The notes beneath the pieces are model-generated. The model made no database searches. It was not told where the DNA came from and saw only the letters and a list, made by a program, of their open reading frames with translations. The translations under genes and the position numbers were made by a program. Shown piece after piece: positions 24,389 through 35,782 of a stretch of DNA of 64,000 bases (positions are counted from its first letter, which is position 1; each line of letters starts with the position of its first letter). This stretch comes from Lepidodermella squamata. Its lineage: Eukaryota; Gastrotricha. Location of the stretch: positions 372,001 to 436,000 of the forward strand of contig JBLDXI010000032.1 of assembly GCA_047495785.1 (NCBI GenBank). The letters run 5' to 3'.

Positions 24389-25306
24389 ATGTCAAGAGGA
24401 GATCGTGATGTCGACCCTGACTGCAAGCTTTTTGTTGGTGGTCTAGAAAAAGATACTGATGAGCGCGAGCTTGAAGGTGAGCTCATTATATTATTAGGTC
24501 GAGGCTCTTACAAGTTCCAATTATTTATTTCAGAATCATTCGCCAAGTATGGCAGTATTCAGAGTGTCTGGATATCCCGCGACCGGCCCGGATTTGGTTT
24601 TGTTGTGTTTGAAAACGCCGACGATGCAGGTGAGGCCGCGAAAAGCCTGAATGGCACCGACATTTGCGGTTGCCGCGTCCGTGTTGAAGTCTCAGGCCGC
24701 CGTCAAGGTGGCGGAGGCCGAGGCGGTGGTGGACGAGGAGGCTTCCGTGGAGGCCGCGGTGGTGGTTTCAGTGGAGGACGTGGAGGTGGTGGCGGCGGCG
24801 GTGGTGGCTGCTTCCAATGCGTATGTTCAATTCGATTTTCTTATACTAAATAATGCAATCTTGCTGATGTTTTCAGGGTGAATCTGGTCACTTCGCCCGC
24901 GAATGCCCGTCAGGTGGCGGCGGCGGAGGTGGACGCGGAGGATTCCGTGGCGGCCGAGGTGGTGGATTTGGCGGTGGCCGCGGCGGTGGTGGTGGCGGCA
25001 GTTACAGAAGGTTAGTAATTATCAATTTTATATAATATAAGGCCATCCGTCCCACACTCGGAAAGCGAGCCTCTGCTCCTTGAGAGAAGTATTTAACGAA
25101 AATTATTACGATTGGCATTCGGCTAACGGAAACGCTCGTACCTGATGCGTTCATGTTTTCGTTAATGCGACTGACAGTTGGCTTTTGAGCAATTGAGAAT
25201 TCACAATCCTACCTTCCTACCTTGATGTTGATAATCGCAATGTGGAAATGTTGCTTCATTTCTTGTCTATAGAAGTGACCGAGACAGAAGTCCGATCGAC
25301 CGTTGA
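24389..25306 (+). CDS. RRM-RGG-zinc-knuckle protein, paralog 1
   Basis: RNA-binding protein of SRSF3/SRSF7-like build. Exons 24389-24476, 24534-24820, 24877-25010 and 25273-25306 join to 180 aa. RRM: CKLFVGGLEKDTDERELE (RNP2), ISRDRPGFGFVVFENADDA (RNP1), GCRVRVEVS. A glycine/arginine region with many RGG repeats follows, then a CCHC knuckle CFQCGESGHFARECP split by an intron, a second Gly-rich part, and a short tail RSDRDRSPIDR. The long RGG block between RRM and knuckle is unlike vertebrate SRSF7. First of three tandem paralogs that share intron positions. Confidence 0.85.
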
Positions 25307-25546
25307 AATGCCATCATGAACCATCTACCTACGTTGAAGACGAGCCGTGTTTACCGAGCTTTTAGCCACTTTTTATAACACTTGCGCAAGTTGATAATGA
25401 AATGAAAATGTACCTTATGATCATGATAAATATTCATCACTTCGTTAGTTCCGCCTCGTCGTGGTGAAAAATGTATCGCGTTGTTGTACGGGTAATTTAA
25501 TGTTTGTTATTTTAATTTCTCAAATAGGTGATTGACGGTTATAATT

Positions 25547-26274
25547 ATGAGTCGACGGGACGAAAACCCGGACTGCAAACTGTACGTTGGTGGTCTTGAG
25601 AAGGACACCAGCGAACAAGCACTCGAAGACGCCTTCGCCCAGTACGGCCGCATTCAGAACGTTTGGGTTTCGCGCGATCGTCCTGGCTTTGGATTCGTGA
25701 CATTCGAATCGCCTGACGAGGCCGACGAAGCGATGCGCAACCTGAATGGCCAAACTGTGGCTGGGTGCACTCTCAAAGTCGAAGTCGCTGGAGGCGGCCG
25801 GTCAAGGGGAGACCGCGGCGGTGGCCGTGGTGGTTTCCGCGGAGGAAGGGGTGGCGGCTTCGGCGGCGGCCGTGGGGGATATGGCGACGGGGGTCGAGGT
25901 GGGGGCTTCCGAGGGGGTGATCGAGGCTTCGGGGGTGGCCGAGGGGGAGGTTTTGGGGGCGGACGGGGTGGTGGTGGCGGCGGTGGCTGCTTCAACTGCG
26001 GTAAGTGACTGAAATAGAACATAATCGATTATGTTAATATCTGTACATTTTAGGTGAATCCGGCCACTTCGCTCGTGAATGTCCTCAAGGCGGTGGCGGT
26101 GGAGGAGGCCGCGGACGTGGTAGCTACGGAGGCGGCGGCTTCGGGGGAGGTCGCGGCGGTGGTGGTGGTGGCTACGGCGGTGGAGGCAGCGGCGGCTACC
26201 GGAGGTGTTTGATTTTCGATTAAACTTTGTTCTGTAACCAGGTTTTTACTGGATTTTTTTGTCATTTTAGCTAA
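25547..26274 (+). CDS. RRM-RGG-zinc-knuckle protein, paralog 2
   Basis: Second tandem copy. Exons 25547-26000, 26054-26204 and 26271-26274 (only the codon remainder and stop) give 202 aa. RRM: CKLYVGGLEKDTSEQALEDAFAQYG and VSRDRPGFGFVTFESPDEADEAM. The RGG block is the longest of the three. The knuckle is CFNCGESGHFARECP, followed by Gly/Tyr repeats. The intron inside the RRM found in paralogs 1 and 3 is absent. The last exon is unusually small and lacks the RS-type tail of its neighbours, so another 3' exon choice is possible. It lies 240 bp after paralog 1, with a 3' splice site (tctcaaatag) before the ATG. Confidence 0.83.
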
Positions 26275-26710
26275 TGACCGCCAACGATCACGGTCGCCTT
26301 CGTTTCGGTAACCGGGCAAGACTGCGCCGCGCATCCCCACAGCTGTGTACAGCATAATACCCAGGTTGTAGCGGGTGACGTGTGTGCCGCCTGTGACTGT
26401 TTCTAGCTCTTGGTTTTGTTTGTTTTTTCGCATCTACGCCTCCTGGAAAATGGCTAATAATAGCCTTTGTCTTGTATTCACTCTGATCTATCGCAGAAGA
26501 GATTTTGTCAAAATTGCAAAAGAGTTCTTCGATATTTTCTGCGATCATTGTAAAGTGCGTCTTGGCTCAGATAATTTGTAATTGTGACAGTTTTTACTCG
26601 GAAACTCGAAAATATTCGCCGGCTCTTTGCTCTCCAGTAGTAAATGTCTTGAATTAACGTCAGCTGCGATTTGTTTAGGTTTTAAATTTCAACTAATTCT
26701 CAACTGAAAA
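26275..26710 (+). other. Spacer between RRM paralogs 2 and 3
   Basis: 436 bp with no supported gene; a possible 3' splice site (tttgtttag) lies about 30 nt before the paralog 3 ATG. Confidence 0.4.
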
Positions 26711-28087
26711 ATGTCTCGCGACCGTGACGCCGATCCTGATAAGAAGATCTTCGTTGGCGGCATCAGCCGTGACACCGGTTTGTTCCCTAATTAGTAGTCG
26801 TCCTTCATGTGAATCACACCTTCCGTATCAGATGAGCGCGACCTGAAAGAAGAATTCGCTCGCTTCGGCCATATTTCCAACGTTTGGATCAGCCGAGATC
26901 GCCCTGGCTTCGGCTTCGTTGTCTTCGAAGACTCGCGCGATGCCGACGAGGCGTGCCGGAGCATGAATGGCCGAACTGTCTGCGGTGCTTCGAACGTTCG
27001 CGTCGAACCCAGTGGAGGTAAGGGTGAGAAAATTTTACTTTATTAAGGTGGAATTTTTATTTTCGCTTTTTCCACGAATTCGAAATTTTTATAATATTTT
27101 GTATTTCAGGCAAGCCACGTGGTCGTGGTGGACCGAGGGGTGGATTCCGCAGCGGCCGTGGCGGATCTGGTTGCTATCAATGCGGTGAGAATGGTCACTT
27201 TGCCCGCGAATGCCCGAACAGCCGAGGCGGCGGAGACCGTGACCGGGGACGCGATCGCCGAGATGACCGCGGCCGAGACCGTGACCGCGACGATCGCCGC
27301 AGCGGCCGTGGATACCGCAGGTTTGTTGCTTATCAAGCGAGTTTTCATCACGTACAACGTATAATCGCACCTATTATTGTGTGCTATCACGCCAGACAAG
27401 TGCTATAATATTATTTTCATATTTATTAATGCAGGATCTATCTTGAGGGTCCATCGCTCCTAGTTCTATGTTCATGATGTGCTTGTTCCCTACTTCACCA
27501 AATTTGATGATGATGAGATGATATCTTCCTCCTACTTCTAAAACGGGTGTCTGTTCTCGGAAAATCATGTTGATGATGATGATGAACAAAATTGGGCCTG
27601 CCGTGGGTCATCGGCGATCTGAGCACAAAAATCGGGATTTTGGCAGCAGCGTCCTCTTAATCTCCGTGTAGTTGCCCAGTCAGCTTCGAAGGCTGCTGCA
27701 GAAGTGTGTGCAAAAGGTCCCCGCCGCCGCAAAATTCCCATCACCCATCTGTCAACGAGAGTCAGCGTTGAACTAAAATCATTGCAGCTCCCTCAATGTT
27801 TTCTTCGTTCGCCGTCTCGTGAAAGTTTTGAGTCTCTGAAAAACTACTGAGTACCTACTACCCTGTTCTGAGAGAGAGTCTTAAAAATCTGTTCGTTCGC
27901 TACGATGAGCAGGTAATTTTTCTAATTATTCATCTGCGGAAAAGGGTTTACGCTTCACTTCTTAACACATCTTTATTAACTCCGACAAAAATCGTTAACA
28001 ATTTTTTGAAAAATATTCCCGATTTCTCATTTTTTTGTTTCTTTTTACAGCAGGGACGACGACCGCAGCCGATCACCTCGCCGTTAA
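26711..28087 (+). CDS. RRM-zinc-knuckle protein with short RS tail, paralog 3
   Basis: Third tandem copy, most like a classical SR protein. Exons 26711-26777, 26832-27017, 27110-27320 and 28051-28087 give 166 aa. RRM: KKIFVGGISRDTDERDLKEEFARFG and ISRDRPGFGFVVFEDSRDADEA, with ASNVRVEPSGG. A short RGG linker leads to the knuckle CYQCGENGHFARECP. Arg/Asp dipeptides follow (DRDRGRDRRDDRGRDRDRDD), and the tail is SRDDDRSRSPRR. The last intron is 730 nt and its acceptor (ctttttacag) was chosen because only it restores an RS-like end. Likely roles are in splicing or mRNA handling, inferred from the fold. Confidence 0.8.
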
Positions 28088-29577
28088 CCGATTCGAGTCG
28101 CCGCCCGTTCGATGATGGATTGTTTCTGAATTTGATGAACAATTCTCTGACATACTGGCACTTTTGCTGTAAAATGATTGATGAATATTTCTTAAACCGT
28201 TCACTTCAAACCTACTTGATTTCTTTGCATAGCCGCTACCTGACTGACCTCGCGTGTTGATGTACTATATCGGAAAGATTGATACGTATAATTCGCTTCT
28301 CGCTTTGTATTTGTCAGTCAAAGATGGTATATTATTGCGACAAGCGGTTTTGGCTATTATGTAACCTTTGTTACGTTGTTTATAGTAAAAGTGTCTGTTT
28401 TAATTCAACGGTGCGTTTTTCATCCATTTGGTTCAGTGCCCAAATCAGAACTAATTCCAGCTGAAATGAATTGCAGATTGGCGTAGCTGCTGACAAACAT
28501 GTAAATAGGAAGTATTGAAACATTGGAGGTGTGAAGATGAGATTCAAAAGATGAAACTTGGGCGCCCAAGCTGAGGAGAAAGCAAGCTGAAATGTTAACC
28601 TTGGCCCAGAAAGGCTGTCTAGCCGAAATACTTCAGTAGATCAAGAGGAACCGGATGGGACATAGGTGAAAATTCTATGGAGTGAGAATGAAAAAAGCTA
28701 ATTTTCGTATTATATTTCGTATATTATGTATATGTCGACATATGCGGGCCTCCAGAGCTTACTTGGAATTAAGAGCATTATGAAGTTTTGGTGCACCAAA
28801 CTCAACCAATAGTGAACCCGTAGCCTTTTACCCCAAAATCAGAGAGCAAGTAATCTTTAAATCTTTTACGGCGGATATTTCGCGACAATTGGAATAGGTA
28901 CTACTAATTTTCGGTGGTCATCCATTATCGGTTTTAGGGATTTTAAGCCTGTATATGTAATTTCGGCGTATTTAAATTCGGTTTCAAGTTAGCCGCGGAA
29001 GAAACATTTATTCAATTCAATTATTATTCATTTTCGGTGTTTTTATTAATGTCGGTGATCCTGCAAAACCACCGGGTTCAAAGATTAATCACCTTCGAAG
29101 ATTAGTAGACGTACATGCCTTAGTTCTATTTTTCTCATTTTCGACAATTTTTCTCCAGAATAAAATTTCGATTCTGGACGCGAAACGACATCTAGCGTCT
29201 AGCAGCGGTCATAGTTGGCTCCCTAGAACCCTAGACACACACATATTCGCCAGAGCGGCCACTGAATTATCATATTGCAACTGTTTTATTGAGTAAATGA
29301 TATGGCACACAAAGTTTCACCGTTGTATGCGAGCTAAATGGCAGCATCTTGCAGCATTTGCCCTCTTCACCTCCGATATCGTTCGATATCGATTAGGTAT
29401 CAATTCAGAGGCATCACTCTCAATCACTCGGTAGAATATATTCGAGAAATGAATAGTATCATGCATCACGCGATAAACAAGCAAACTTCGAAGAGTTAAA
29501 TGCTGAACATATAAGTTTCAGCCAACAATCGAGTCAACAACGCTGAAAAAGTCATGTCGCTATGTGACGAAAGCGAT
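28088..29577. other. Intergenic region, nothing recognised
   Basis: About 1.5 kb between paralog 3 and the 3' end of the dynamin-like gene. AT-rich, no supported coding frame, no clear terminal repeats. Confidence 0.4.
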
Positions 29578-32302
29578 TCATTTAGCTTTCTTAGATTTCG
29601 GCGCGCTCATCGTGCTCAAGTTGCTCAGCTTCGTTTTCGCGTCTCGGTATTGATCAACGAGTTTCTTCAGTTCAACCCGGCGCTGAGTGATGCCCTCATC
29701 CTCAGAGAAGAGCTCCGACTGGCGGTCAGGATCAGGAACAACCTTTACCCAGTCTTGAAGTAGCGTTTTGCATAATTGTCGGCAAGTGCTCTCGACAAAA
29801 TGCAGCGAAATTGTTTGAACAATTTCCTTTCGTATTTCCTCACGAATTTTCGCCATATATTGTTGGGACAATTCCTCTGAATAACAAATTTTGATTGTGA
29901 ATGCAATATACGAAGCTATAACCATGACTCACTCGTATCTTCGAACGAAATTTGATCCAGTCGAATTTCACTCTCATTCTCTTCTTTTTCTTCGCCGTGA
30001 CTCGAACCTTGAAAATATAAAAAATTAATTTCAGCGAATATTAAGGGACTTTTACCTTCAGAGAGCCTCATTCTCTCAGCCCGGTGCTCGGCCATAGCCG
30101 CTACTTTTTCGCGCAACTCATCCTCAGAGATGAAACGCTTCAGGTCTCGCGAGGCGAGGTCCTCAACAGCAGTGGCAGCAGCTTCGAACTTCTCTGCAAG
30201 CAAATCGTTAGTCCGCTCCATCAATCGCCCGCGAAGTAGCGGTAGGCGCTGAAATTTCGCCTCGAGGCCCGGGTTAAGGTTGATGCACTCATCTACCTCG
30301 CTCATCATCAGCTCATTGACATTTTCGAGGCACGAATTAGCGGCAAGGGCGAAGTCGCTCAACATTTTACGGACAATTTCACGCACAGCTTTCTTCAAAA
30401 TTTGTTGGCGGCTAGTGTAGCCCTGTGAGAAAAATTTCAACGCAAAAAGAGATAAATTTTGAAAACAAACAGTGAGATTTCCAATGATAATTCGATACTG
30501 CTCATTGGTCAGTGCTTTTCCTTGTGTTTCCAGCGTCTCCGGTAGCAGCACCTCAAACGCCTCGCGTATTTTGTTTGTGATCGTAGGGCGAATGCCCGTT
30601 ATTACCCGTCCAGTTTCACACGACCGATGGCCGGTAATGGCGAAACGGTAGGCTTCGGAGTATTCCATTGTAATTTCGACAGCCAGAGCAAGCTAAATGA
30701 ATGATAAAAAAATAATATTAAAAAATGATTGAAAAATTGAAAACAAACATTTTCGTCGAAATTCTGCTCAGGCCCAAGCGCTTTACTCTCGGCTTTATAA
30801 GCGTTCAGCCTGTAGTCGATTTCCTTTATAACATCCGGAAGGGCTTCCTTGATTCTAGTCCACAGAATCTGTAAGAAAACAAGAAATTACAGCGTGTCGC
30901 ATAAGTAACGCAAGCAAAGAAAAGGGTTCAGAAACTCTAAAATGAGAGACGAAGTCACATCTTCTCATGGCAGACAATTTTTAGAAAAATAAAAAACCCC
31001 AAGAGAATAGTAATCAAGTATGTCACTTGCTAATGGAATTGAAAAAGTCCGGAGAACGTTGGTCAAACCGTGTAAAATCCCGAAAATTACCGAATCAGTT
31101 ACCATCGGGGTTTTCCGCCGTGTTTTCTCTGGTAAATTTTTTTTCTTCGGTTAAATCGAGGATAAAAAAATTCGAGTTCTGGTGAAATCAGGTGCTGAAG
31201 CCTCAAATTTAGTGCTGTAAACCCAAATTAGGGTGTCCAACCTTCGACAATTGATAGGATTTTTTATATTGAAAAATATCGGTTCTACGGAATAAAATGT
31301 AGAAAGCTACGACTGGAGTGTGGAATTTGAAAAAAATGAAATTATGATCAATCCTACTTTGCCAAGCAAGTCGGCCAAGTTTCGCGATCCTTGCTTGCTA
31401 GCCACTGAAGCTCCTAAATTTTCCTTCAGCCAGCTCTCTTCCTTCTTCAAAGCCGCTCCTAAAGGCACACCGGCGTCTAATTCTTTTTGCGAACGATTCA
31501 TGACACCAATAACGCCAAGTTTCGCGACATCAGCCGCATTCTCGTCAAGCAGCATCTTTTGAACGCTTCCAACATCGGCCATGTCCAGCTTTGTCAAAAC
31601 TATGCACGTTCGGCCACCACTGTCATCGACTTCTTTCGCGAAGACGAAGGCGCGATTTGCTTTGTAATCCTCGGTCGCAGAAGCCACCAGCACAATTGTA
31701 GTTTCCTTGGAACTTGCATAACTTTTCCACAATTCGACGATAAATTCCGAGATATCCTTCTCGTTCTGCTTACGACCGTCGAACAACAAACCAGGCAGAT
31801 CGACGAAAGACAATGGGGCGGCGTCTTTCACGTGCAAATCCATAAGAATCGGCATTTTTGACAACTGGTCACACTCCGGAGCGAGGGTAGCGCTGAACTC
31901 ACGAATCTGATTGGAAATTGAGCTAGCTTCAACCGTTTTGGTGATTTTTTGCTCATTGTCGTAAATAGTCAACTTTGCCCAATTGACATCACCGAATTCT
32001 GTGAAAATTTTTAAACAATTGAAGGTAAAATTTTAATAGCCGGATAATATTCTACCTGGATGTGGAGTTGTACGCGGCAAGAGTTTGATTTCCAGCGGAC
32101 ACTTGGTGACCGTCTCGCGACCCTTCGGCAACATTTCGATTCCTACTAGTGTTTCGACAGTCGATGATTTGCCATGCGACTGCATGCCGATAAACACAAG
32201 CTTCGGGGTTCGAAGGGTTTTGAACCCAGCCATTTCGTCATCGCCTAGCGTATCCAAAATACGCTGTGCATCAGTGTAAGCGCTCAAACTTGCGTTGAAC
32301 AT
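29578..32302 (-). CDS. Dynamin-superfamily GTPase without PH domain
   Basis: Large GTPase of the dynamin superfamily. Minus-strand exons 32302-32056, 31998-31358, 30868-30749, 30692-30056, 30007-29933 and 29876-29578 give 672 aa. GTPase motifs: G1 FIGMQSHGKSST, G3 DLPGLL, G4 TKLDM. The middle/stalk region starts WTRIKEALPDVIKEIDYRL. A GED-like segment near the end contains LFSEDEGITQRRVELKKLVDQYRDAKTKL. There is no PH domain, no Pro-rich tail and no mitochondrial presequence, and the end is basic (SAPKSKKAK). The length suits Mx/DRP4-like or DRP1-like proteins rather than classical dynamin. The subfamily is not decidable by eye. A 3' splice site (tatcattttag) lies 16 nt before the ATG. Confidence 0.85.
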
Positions 32303-33136
32303 CGTGAATCTAACTTTTCTAAAATGATATATAAAGGGGCGGTTGGGACGTAAAATAAAAATATCTGGTAGCCGGTTTTTCTCGCCAAAAAACGTTAGAG
32401 CTCTTCATGCGGCAAGATAGGCCACTTACGGTGGCTTAAATTACCGCCGCGGCTTTTTATCAAAACGCTATCTCACGTCGATTCATTTTTCCTTTGCTGG
32501 GCAGATTACTATAAAGAGGTGCAGATAAATCCAGACAACAGGTACTAATAATGAAGTAGAGAGGAAATTCGACGGTATTGTGCGATTTTAGGCGTAATAA
32601 ATCGGTGTTGCTGCAATGTGTGAACAGCCTGAAAGCACGAGGTCTTTGGGCAATATCGAATAGATTATTACTTGACGTGAGGTGTCGAGCAAAAGCGCGG
32701 GGTTTTATTACGATCTCTTATTTGACCCAGCAGACTTCGCAATCTGGTCATAATAAAAAACCATTCTACGCTGTTCACGCGCGCTAACGCACGACGATAA
32801 AATTGTGTAAATCAAAATAAAAGCATGAAGATCAAGATTTTTGATAATCACGCAACTTTTCGGGAACTTCAATCGGGAACTGAGTAATTTGGCCTGGGAA
32901 CTAGGTTAGTAGCTAAGGTCACACAGTCGACCGATTTCTCACATTGCCAACAACTCAACATTTACCGAGGCTAAATTACATAAATTGACGAAGTATGCAA
33001 AAATAGGTACTGCACGCGTGGTAGGTGGTGGATATTTATTGAACTTAGCCGTACCTTCCAGTCATCATGTGGCTAAAAAAAACTTCATCAAAAATAATCA
33101 TCTGAATTTTTTCGTTTTATTTTATCATTTTTAGCA
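32303..33136. other. Intergenic region, nothing recognised
   Basis: About 830 bp upstream of the dynamin-like gene and downstream of the sushi-domain gene; no supported frame. Confidence 0.4.
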
Positions 33137-34384
33137 TCAACAATACATGCAGCCTAGCACAATACCTGCTGCTAACAAAGTGAAAAGAAGAACCAAGCCA
33201 AATGTTAAAGCGATCACAATCCATGGATTCATCATTGGAGCTGGCGTCGTTGGCCCCCTTGGTGCCGGTCCTGAAGCGGGGGAAATAAAGTGCTTACCCG
33301 TTTTCAATGAAAATTCAATGACCCACCTTCAATAAATATTGTAACCGGACCATCGTCATCAAGTGTCGTAGCTAGATTTATTGATTTAGTCGAACGCATT
33401 GGTCTAGTTCTGGGGCTAGGCTTAGCAGTGATAGAACCGGATGCCGGAGCAGTAACAATCGCAACTTGTGTCTGCTTAATGTCGCTCGGCGTTGATGTTG
33501 GCCCAATGAAAACACACCTTATTAATTGAATTATTTGATTTTTCTCTAAGCGACGGAGTCTGCAAGGTTCTACCTGCCCGGTGCGCTCCAAACTCCGTTT
33601 GAGCCACAGGTGATGAAATCTGGACCGCTGATAGCGTAACCTTCATAACATGTCACATTACGCCTCGCCCCAACTTTCGAACTCCCAGACCAAACAAGAC
33701 CATTTTCTACACCCGAGTTCAACCCAAGAGGGCAATTAGTGATTGGGTCACAATTTGGCACGCCAAGCCATGCGCCAGTTGCTAGGCAAACCACTCGAGC
33801 ATCACTAGAGATGGCATAACCCTCTCGGCACGTTGCCAGAAGTGTAGTAGCTACAGGGAATGATGAATCCGCCCCAACAGGTTGCCCGAGGTAAAGTAGT
33901 CTCCCATTTTCGATCGCCGGAACCCGACACTTGGATAGATTGAAAATATTTAAAATTTAAATTTTCCTTAGGCAGTTAATTACCACGATGTCTCTTGAAG
34001 GACTGCTAGGAGCTACTGTCGTGGGTGGGGGCGCTCTGCACTTCCCAAGTTGCGGAATGAGGTCTCCAGAATCAAGGCATAGAGATTGAGGAAAACCGCT
34101 TTCAAGACCAAACGTGCATCGCAGGACTACTTGCATGCCGGGGGAAACGAAAGTCCCAGGAGTTAGAGGAAAGTTAGTGTCGCTAAGAGTGCCGTAAATC
34201 GGTTCTCGTGGCAATCGGCATACTACAACGTTATTGCGTAATGTCGTCTGGTTGAATTTAATAGAATTTCAGTGCTCTTCATAAAAAAAATGGATCAAAC
34301 CGTTTTGTTTTGAGCTGCCACTAGCGTGATTGCGCTAAAAATTGCCAACAGTAATAACTGATTGGTCTGTGACATCGAGTTCAT
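33137..34384 (-). CDS. Sushi (CCP) domain type I membrane protein
   Basis: Extracellular protein anchored by one C-terminal membrane span. Minus-strand exons 34384-34301, 34247-33984, 33929-33574, 33517-33327 and 33270-33137 give 342 aa. The first exon is a signal peptide (QLLLLAIFSAITLVAA). Three complement-control modules follow, with typical VTCYEGYAISGP..ITCGSNGVWS and TCREGYAISSD..VCLATGAWLGVPNC. A Thr/Ser/Pro-rich stalk precedes the membrane span (WIVIALTFGLVLLFTLLAAG) and a very short tail (LGCMYC). The acceptor at 33518 was chosen over a nearer AG because the latter would leave a 14-nt intron. The ligand is unknown; such proteins act in adhesion or receptor clustering. Confidence 0.82.
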
Positions 34385-34890
34385 GGTGGTGACGAGATAG
34401 CTGGTAAAAAATTAAGTTTTTCGTAACAAAACGCTCCACATGCCTGCTTGTACTGGGATCTTCAACTTATTGCACATCCTGACTCCGCACTTGTATGCGC
34501 TTTTGCCACATTTTTTGTTTTCGCTCATTAGATGAATAGGCCGGTGCGGATGACGATAGCGGAGTACTAAAAGCCATGACTTCTTTCGTTCCAGGTTTGT
34601 GCTGGCTTTAAAGTAGTAATTAAAAAAGAAGTGACAAAGGGAATAAATAGCCGTTGGCCCACTAGATTCTGATGTTCTGCTTTTCTCAGCTATTTTTAAC
34701 ATCTACAGATTCTCTGCAGATATTCTCTGCATCTTTCAGGTCCCGAATAGGATAACTGCTTTTTTCCAAATTAACGTGGAATATATTTCGAGATATGGAT
34801 TACAAAAGAGAAAAAACTTCATTTGATATTTATACTTGAAAATTGCACTGCAATCAAGTAATACAAATTACATCACAATTCACGACAGAA
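34385..34890. other. Upstream flank of the sushi gene
   Basis: About 500 bp with no supported gene, bordered on the right by the TIR element. Confidence 0.4.
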
Positions 34891-35774
34891 TACACAGTAA
34901 AAAAAAACTCGGTTTTCACCCAGTTGGAAAAACGGAATTTACCGTGCAGCGTTTACGGAACCCGGTAAATACCAGATGACAACCGAGTTTTTGCTACTTT
35001 TCGCAGTAACCGACCTAGTGCAACCCAGTAAGAACCATGCATCTACGAAATATCGGTTATGAACCTGGTTTGTACCGACTTTGTACCGACTTTTTGCCGC
35101 ATTTTTACAGAAAATATTTCCAAGTCCCTATTCCTATTGGATCGCATGATGAATTGCACTCCCCCTCGAAAATTAGGTAGGGTATGCAGTGGGCAACTTC
35201 ATACAGCTGGCATACAGTTCGCAAACGCTAATTTGAAAAAATTGGAAAAATTCATGAATAACTTAAGAGTCGTTATTAAGGTCATGTGTAGAAGTAGGAG
35301 CCGTGGTCTAGTGGTAACGCGCGCGCTGTATGATGCCAAAGTCCCAAGTTCGAGCCTCGCTGGTGACGTAAGTTAACTTATCATTTAATTTGTTTAGTAT
35401 TCTTTCAAATATTGTTTCTAATCGATATTAGGCGTAATCTGGGTTACAGATGCCAATATCGATTAGAAAAATCGATTTTTCATTTATTATCGATGATTTT
35501 TAATAATCGAGGTGTCGTTACTCGGTAAATACCGAGCTCACAGCTATATCGGTAAATACCTATCCGAAAGCTGAATGGGTTATTACCGTGTTTTTCGAAG
35601 CTCGGTTAGTTCCAACCAGGTTTTAACCGTGTTCGATGGAACCCGGTAAAACTCCAAAACCCGGTAATGACCGAATGTGCACAAGGTTTTGTCCCTTTTC
35701 GATTAACATGTAAACTGGTTATTACTGGGTAGCTTATTTGGCACGGTAAACACCGAGTTTTTTTTTACTGTGTA
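34891..35774. mobile_element. Non-autonomous DNA element with perfect TIRs and TA duplication
   Basis: Positions 34891-34913 and 35752-35774 are perfect 23-bp inverted repeats: TACACAGT, nine A, CTCGGT and its reverse complement. If the outer TA is the target duplication, the element is 34893-35772 (about 880 bp) and its ends start CACAGTAAAA, as in Tc1/mariner-type elements. The interior repeats CGGTAAATACC-like words many times in both orientations, holds a tRNA-like block, and has an internal hairpin (TTTCTAATCGATATT at 35415 against its complement at about 35455). No transposase is encoded. It starts only 9 bp beyond the stop codon of the gene to its right. Confidence 0.82.
35300..35367 (+). 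repeat. tRNA-like (SINE-type) sequence inside the TIR element
   Basis: An A-box-like TGGTCTAGTGG (about 35304) is followed by a B-box GTTCGAGCC (35348-35356) at tRNA spacing. The acceptor and T stems do not pair properly, so this is not a working tRNA. It resembles the head of a tRNA-derived SINE or a decayed tRNA. Confidence 0.5.
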
Positions 35775-35782
35775 GATACAGT

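Noticed and set aside
25654-26022. Proline-rich minus-strand frame opposite the RRM paralog 2 gene
   Set aside because: It is the antisense shadow of the Gly/Arg repeat codons.
33560-33573. A 14-nt intron (gtagaaccttgcag) in the sushi gene
   Set aside because: Too short to splice; a 56-nt intron ending at 33518 keeps the frame.
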